In this document: in pieces, positions 5,903 through 8,426 of the stretch | Numbering within the stretch: the first letter of the stretch is position 1 | How the letters are laid out: each line of letters opens with the position of its first letter | DNA from: UBA8886 sp963578705 | GTDB lineage: Archaea > Thermoplasmatota > Poseidoniia > MGIII > CG-Epi1 | DNA length: 8,426 nucleotides | NCBI GenBank assembly: GCA_963578705.1 | Contig: CAUZDT010000052.1 | Location: 1-8,426 of the forward strand | Direction: 5' to 3' | Notes under the pieces: model-generated | What the model saw: the letters and a program-made list of their open reading frames with translations, nothing else | Database searches by the model: none | What the model was told of the DNA's origin: nothing | Translations under genes and position numbers: made by a program

Positions 5903-6538
5903 ATGGATCTTTCGGAGTTCATCCTGACAATCGGGTTCATGTTCCTGATGTGCTGGACGCCCGGCCCCAACACCATGCTCTGCGCCGCGCACGGCAACCG
6001 CCACGGGTGGCAGGGGACGCTGCCGCTGGAAGCGGGGATGGGCGTCGGATTCTTCACGCTGGGGGTCATCGTCGGTGTGGGCATCGAGATCGTTGAGGAA
6101 TACCGCACGGCGCTCGAGGTTGTCAAGTATGTCGGCACCGCCTACATGCTCTACCTCGCATACCACATCGCCAGCGCGTTGCCTGCGGGGGACGAAGCGG
6201 CGCCTCCTGTCGCGGAGGTGCCGCTCGGCCCGAGCACCGGCTTCATGTTACAGTTCGTCAACCCCAAGGGCATCGCCTTCTTCGTGCTGTTGATGGGCGT
6301 CTACGCCCCCCGGCTCGGTGACGCCTTCGCTGTCAAGCTGCTGCTCGCCGCGACGACGACCGCCATCGGGGTCGGTTCGGTGCTCTTCTGGTCCGCCACG
6401 GGGGTGTTGCTGAAGCGCGTCTTCAGCGACCCCGCCAGCGCGCGGCGCGTCAACCTCGCATTGGGCGCGCTGCTCGGACTGGTCGCGCTCGATATAGCGT
6501 TCCACGAGCAACTGCGCGCGCTGGTCCCCCTCGGTTAG
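5903..6538 (+). CDS. LysE/RhtB-family amino acid exporter
   Basis: A 211-residue inner-membrane protein of the usual LysE family length. The signature TPGPNTMLCAAHGNRHGWQG lies at residues 19-38, between the first membrane segment (about 4-27) and the second (about 42-64). The third segment holds YVGTAYMLYLAY (76-87). The second conserved site, FVNPKGIAFFV, is near residues 118-128 in the fourth segment. Two further hydrophobic segments (about 145-170 and 182-200) complete the six-segment design. Members export lysine, arginine, homoserine, threonine or cysteine/O-acetylserine by proton exchange. Substrate cannot be read from sequence, but the position 29 bases after three sulfur amino acid genes makes cysteine, homoserine or a related compound plausible, as for E. 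coli EamB of the same family. The region at 88-115 (LPAGDEAAPPVAEVPLGP) is a cytoplasmic loop. It has its own TATA box, so a link to the operon is likely but not proven. Confidence 0.87.
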   Translation: MDLSEFILTIGFMFLMCWTPGPNTMLCAAHGNRHGWQGTLPLEAGMGVGFFTLGVIVGVGIEIVEEYRTALEVVKYVGTAYMLYLAYHIASALPAGDEAAPPVAEVPLGPSTGFMLQFVNPKGIAFFVLLMGVYAPRLGDAFAVKLLLAATTTAIGVGSVLFWSATGVLLKRVFSDPASARRVNLALGALLGLVALDIAFHEQLRALVPLG

Positions 6539-6560
6539 CGTGACGCGCGGCGCGGGCGGC

Positions 6561-6566
6561 TATAAA
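6561..6566 (+). promoter_or_regulatory. TATA box for the DNA polymerase gene
   Basis: TATAAA stands in a very GC-rich gap of 49 bases and is centred 24.5 bases before the GTG at 6588. This decides the start of the polymerase: a GTG at 6540 in the same frame would put the TATA box inside the coding region and add 16 residues not expected in the family. Confidence 0.65.
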
Positions 6567-6587
6567 GCCGGTCCACATCCGGAGCGC

Positions 6588-8426
6588 GTGCGCGCGACTC
6601 TGCGGCTGCTGAACGCTGTTTCACATACCGAAGTCATCGACGGCCGCAACATCACCGTCGTCTACCTCTACGGCCGCACCGCCGACGGGCAGAGCCTGGC
6701 GGTGCGGACGGAGCCGCAATCACCGTGGTTCCAGGTCGTCGAGCCACCAGATGCAATGGTCGAGCAGCTGGAGGCACACGCCGAGGTGCGCGCAACGCGG
6801 CCCGAGCGGCTGTGGGTCGACGGCACGGAGCGCGACTGCCTGCGGGTCGAGGTGTGGCACCCCGGCAAGGTGCCGCAGCTGCGCGACTGGCTGCGCGCCA
6901 GCGAGCTGGTAGTGCTGGCGGCCGACATCCCATTCCACTTCCGCTACATCTACGACCATGACCTCGGCGGCTGCGTCGCCGTCGAGGGCGAGCCGCTCGA
7001 GAAGCGCGGCTGGAGCTGCCCCGTCATCGACGCCGCGACGCTCGCGCCGGCCGAAACCTTCACCGCGCCGCTGCGCGTCCTCAGTTTCGACGTCGAGAAT
7101 TCGCTGCTGGACCGCCGCATTTTCTGCACCTGCCTCACAGTCCACGACGGTGGCGAGCTGGTCGCGGAGCAGATGTTGGACGGCAGTGAAGCCGGCATCA
7201 TCGCCGGCTTCACCGCAGCCATCGCAAAGCACGACCCCGACGTGATTACTGGCTACAACATCGACGGTTACGACCTGCCGCTTCTCGAGGAGCGGGCGAA
7301 GCTGCACGGGATGAAACTGATGCTGGGGCGCGACGGTAGCGAAGCCGACCAGCGGTCGAACCGGACCTGGGCGGTGCGCGGCCGCGTAGTGGCCGATGCG
7401 TGGTGGAACGTCAAGCGCGAAATCCGGCCGCGGCAGGAATCGCTCAACGCAGTCGCGAAGCAGCTGCTCGGGCGGGAGAAGCACGACGTCAACCCACAGC
7501 AGATGGACGCCGAGTGGGAGCGCGACCCGCAGCGCGTCATGGATTACTGCCTCGAGGACGCGCGGCTCGCGTTCGAGATTATGCAGCACATCCGCGTCCT
7601 CGAGAAATTCCAGCACCTCGGCTCGGTCGCGCGGCTGCCGCTAGAGGAGGTGCTGAACGGCCGCACCTCATCGCTGATTGACTCACTGATGATTCGCGCC
7701 GCCGACCGCAAGGCAATCGGCGTTCCGCTGACGCGCCACCAGCGGCGCACCGGCCACATTGAGGGGGGCTACGTCCACGCGCTCGAGCCCGGTTTGTATG
7801 ACTGGGTCTGCGTGCTCGACTTCAAGTCGATGTATCCCAGCATCATCATCGACCGCAACCTCTGCTTCACGACGCTTTCCGACGATGGAGCTATAAAGAC
7901 GCCGCACGGCGTTCGCTTCCAGACGCCCGAAATCCGGCGTGGTCTGCTCCCCGAATTGCTGGAGGGGCTTATGGCGGAGCGCGACTCCGCCAAGCGCGCG
8001 GAGGCGGCCGCAACTGGCCTCGAGGCGGAGCACTACCAACGGGTGCAGGAAGCCATCAAGATATTGATGAACTCGGTTTACGGCGTCTTTGCGTCCTACT
8101 TCTACCGCTTCACCAACCTCGACATCGGCGCCTCGATTACCGCCTACGCCCGCGAGGCAGTGCGCGACATCATCGCCGAGCTGAAGCGCGAAGGGCTGGC
8201 AGTGATTTACGGCGACACCGACTCAGTCTTCTTCGGCTCGCCGCACGACAACCTGGACGAGACGGTCGCCTTCGGGGAAGCCATCGCGGCGCGCTACTCC
8301 GGGGGGGCGCGGCAGCTGGAATTCGAGAAAATCCTGCACCCCTTCTTTTCGCACGGCGTCAAGAAGCGCTACGTCGGCCAGCAGGTCTGGCCGCGCGAAA
8401 CACTGGTGGTGCGTGGCTACGAGACG
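6588..8426 (+). CDS. polB: Archaeal family B DNA polymerase, C-terminus beyond the window
   Basis: A replicative or repair DNA polymerase with 3'-5' proofreading; 613 residues are visible, and relatives are near 770-850, so the rest of the thumb is missing on the right. From the GTG, the amino domain aligns with archaeal PolB (LRLLNAVSHTEVIDGRNITV; DIPFHFRYIYDHDL before the exonuclease). Exonuclease motifs are intact: I, D168 and E170 in FDVEN; II, YNIDGYD (223-229); III, YCLED (Y320, D324). The polymerase follows the EGG hinge (IEGGYV) with motif A, DFKSMYPSIII (D411); motif B, KILMNSVYG (K491, N495, Y498); motif C, YGDTDS (D543, D545); and the thumb motif KKRYVG (592-597). All catalytic aspartates are present, so this is an active enzyme and not one of the inactivated archaeal PolB paralogues. 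Motifs A, B and C, common intein sites, are uninterrupted. The uracil-sensing pocket of archaeal PolB cannot be judged by eye. It has its own promoter and no evident functional tie to the upstream genes. Confidence 0.93.
   Translation, partial: MRATLRLLNAVSHTEVIDGRNITVVYLYGRTADGQSLAVRTEPQSPWFQVVEPPDAMVEQLEAHAEVRATRPERLWVDGTERDCLRVEVWHPGKVPQLRDWLRASELVVLAADIPFHFRYIYDHDLGGCVAVEGEPLEKRGWSCPVIDAATLAPAETFTAPLRVLSFDVENSLLDRRIFCTCLTVHDGGELVAEQMLDGSEAGIIAGFTAAIAKHDPDVITGYNIDGYDLPLLEERAKLHGMKLMLGRDGSEADQRSNRTWAVRGRVVADAWWNVKREIRPRQESLNAVAKQLLGREKHDVNPQQMDAEWERDPQRVMDYCLEDARLAFEIMQHIRVLEKFQHLGSVARLPLEEVLNGRTSSLIDSLMIRAADRKAIGVPLTRHQRRTGHIEGGYVHALEPGLYDWVCVLDFKSMYPSIIIDRNLCFTTLSDDGAIKTPHGVRFQTPEIRRGLLPELLEGLMAERDSAKRAEAAATGLEAEHYQRVQEAIKILMNSVYGVFASYFYRFTNLDIGASITAYAREAVRDIIAELKREGLAVIYGDTDSVFFGSPHDNLDETVAFGEAIAARYSGGARQLEFEKILHPFFSHGVKKRYVGQQVWPRETLVVRGYET

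Noticed and set aside
6720..7616. Minus-strand open frame of 298 codons
   Set aside because: Antisense to the exonuclease part of PolB, whose catalytic motifs are all on the plus strand. Its length reflects lack of stops in GC-rich DNA.
7800..8240. Possible intein at polymerase motifs A, B or C
   Set aside because: All three motifs are continuous in one frame with normal spacing and no inserted Cys/Ser...HN block.

Overview
The window looks like chromosomal DNA of a GC-rich archaeon. The main evidence is a family B DNA polymerase of the archaeal type at the right end. Six genes also have a TATA-like element centred about 24-27 bases before their best start codon, with no clear Shine-Dalgarno sequence, which is the pattern of archaeal leaderless transcription. 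A euryarchaeal or Thermoplasmatota lineage is possible, but nothing seen here fixes the taxon. There are no RNA genes, CRISPR arrays, insertion sequences or long repeats, and no gene-free stretch longer than about 75 bases.

Left part, minus strand: the first 50 codons of a probable exported protein run off the left edge (151 to 1). Upstream of it on the same strand is a complete HD-domain phosphohydrolase (1501 to 215) with all the metal-binding and nucleotide-contact residues of the SAMHD1/EF1143-like dNTP triphosphohydrolases. A 75-base divergent promoter region separates it from the plus-strand genes.

Middle, plus strand: a small single-domain cupin (1577-2029) is followed by a sulfur amino acid cluster. 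This holds a cystathionine beta-synthase with a C-terminal CBS-domain pair (2061-3515), a cystathionine gamma-lyase/synthase type enzyme (3508-4692, overlapping by 8 bases) and a second, divergent Cys/Met-metabolism PLP enzyme (4695-5873, a 2-base gap). The first two are the two steps of reverse transsulfuration, homocysteine to cystathionine to cysteine. The third could act on homoserine esters, cystathionine or methionine. A LysE/RhtB-type amino acid exporter (5903-6538) follows with its own TATA element and may export cysteine, homoserine or a related product.

Right end: a family B DNA polymerase begins at a GTG (6588) and is open at the right edge. The 613 visible residues include all three exonuclease motifs, polymerase motifs A, B and C and the KKRY thumb motif, with no intein.

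Most genes belong to known families. The points most worth following up are the consistent leaderless promoter spacing, which moves several starts away from the longest reading frame; the side-by-side pair of Cys/Met enzymes with different codon habits and different substrate-pocket sequences; and the uncharacterised cupin at the head of the sulfur cluster.
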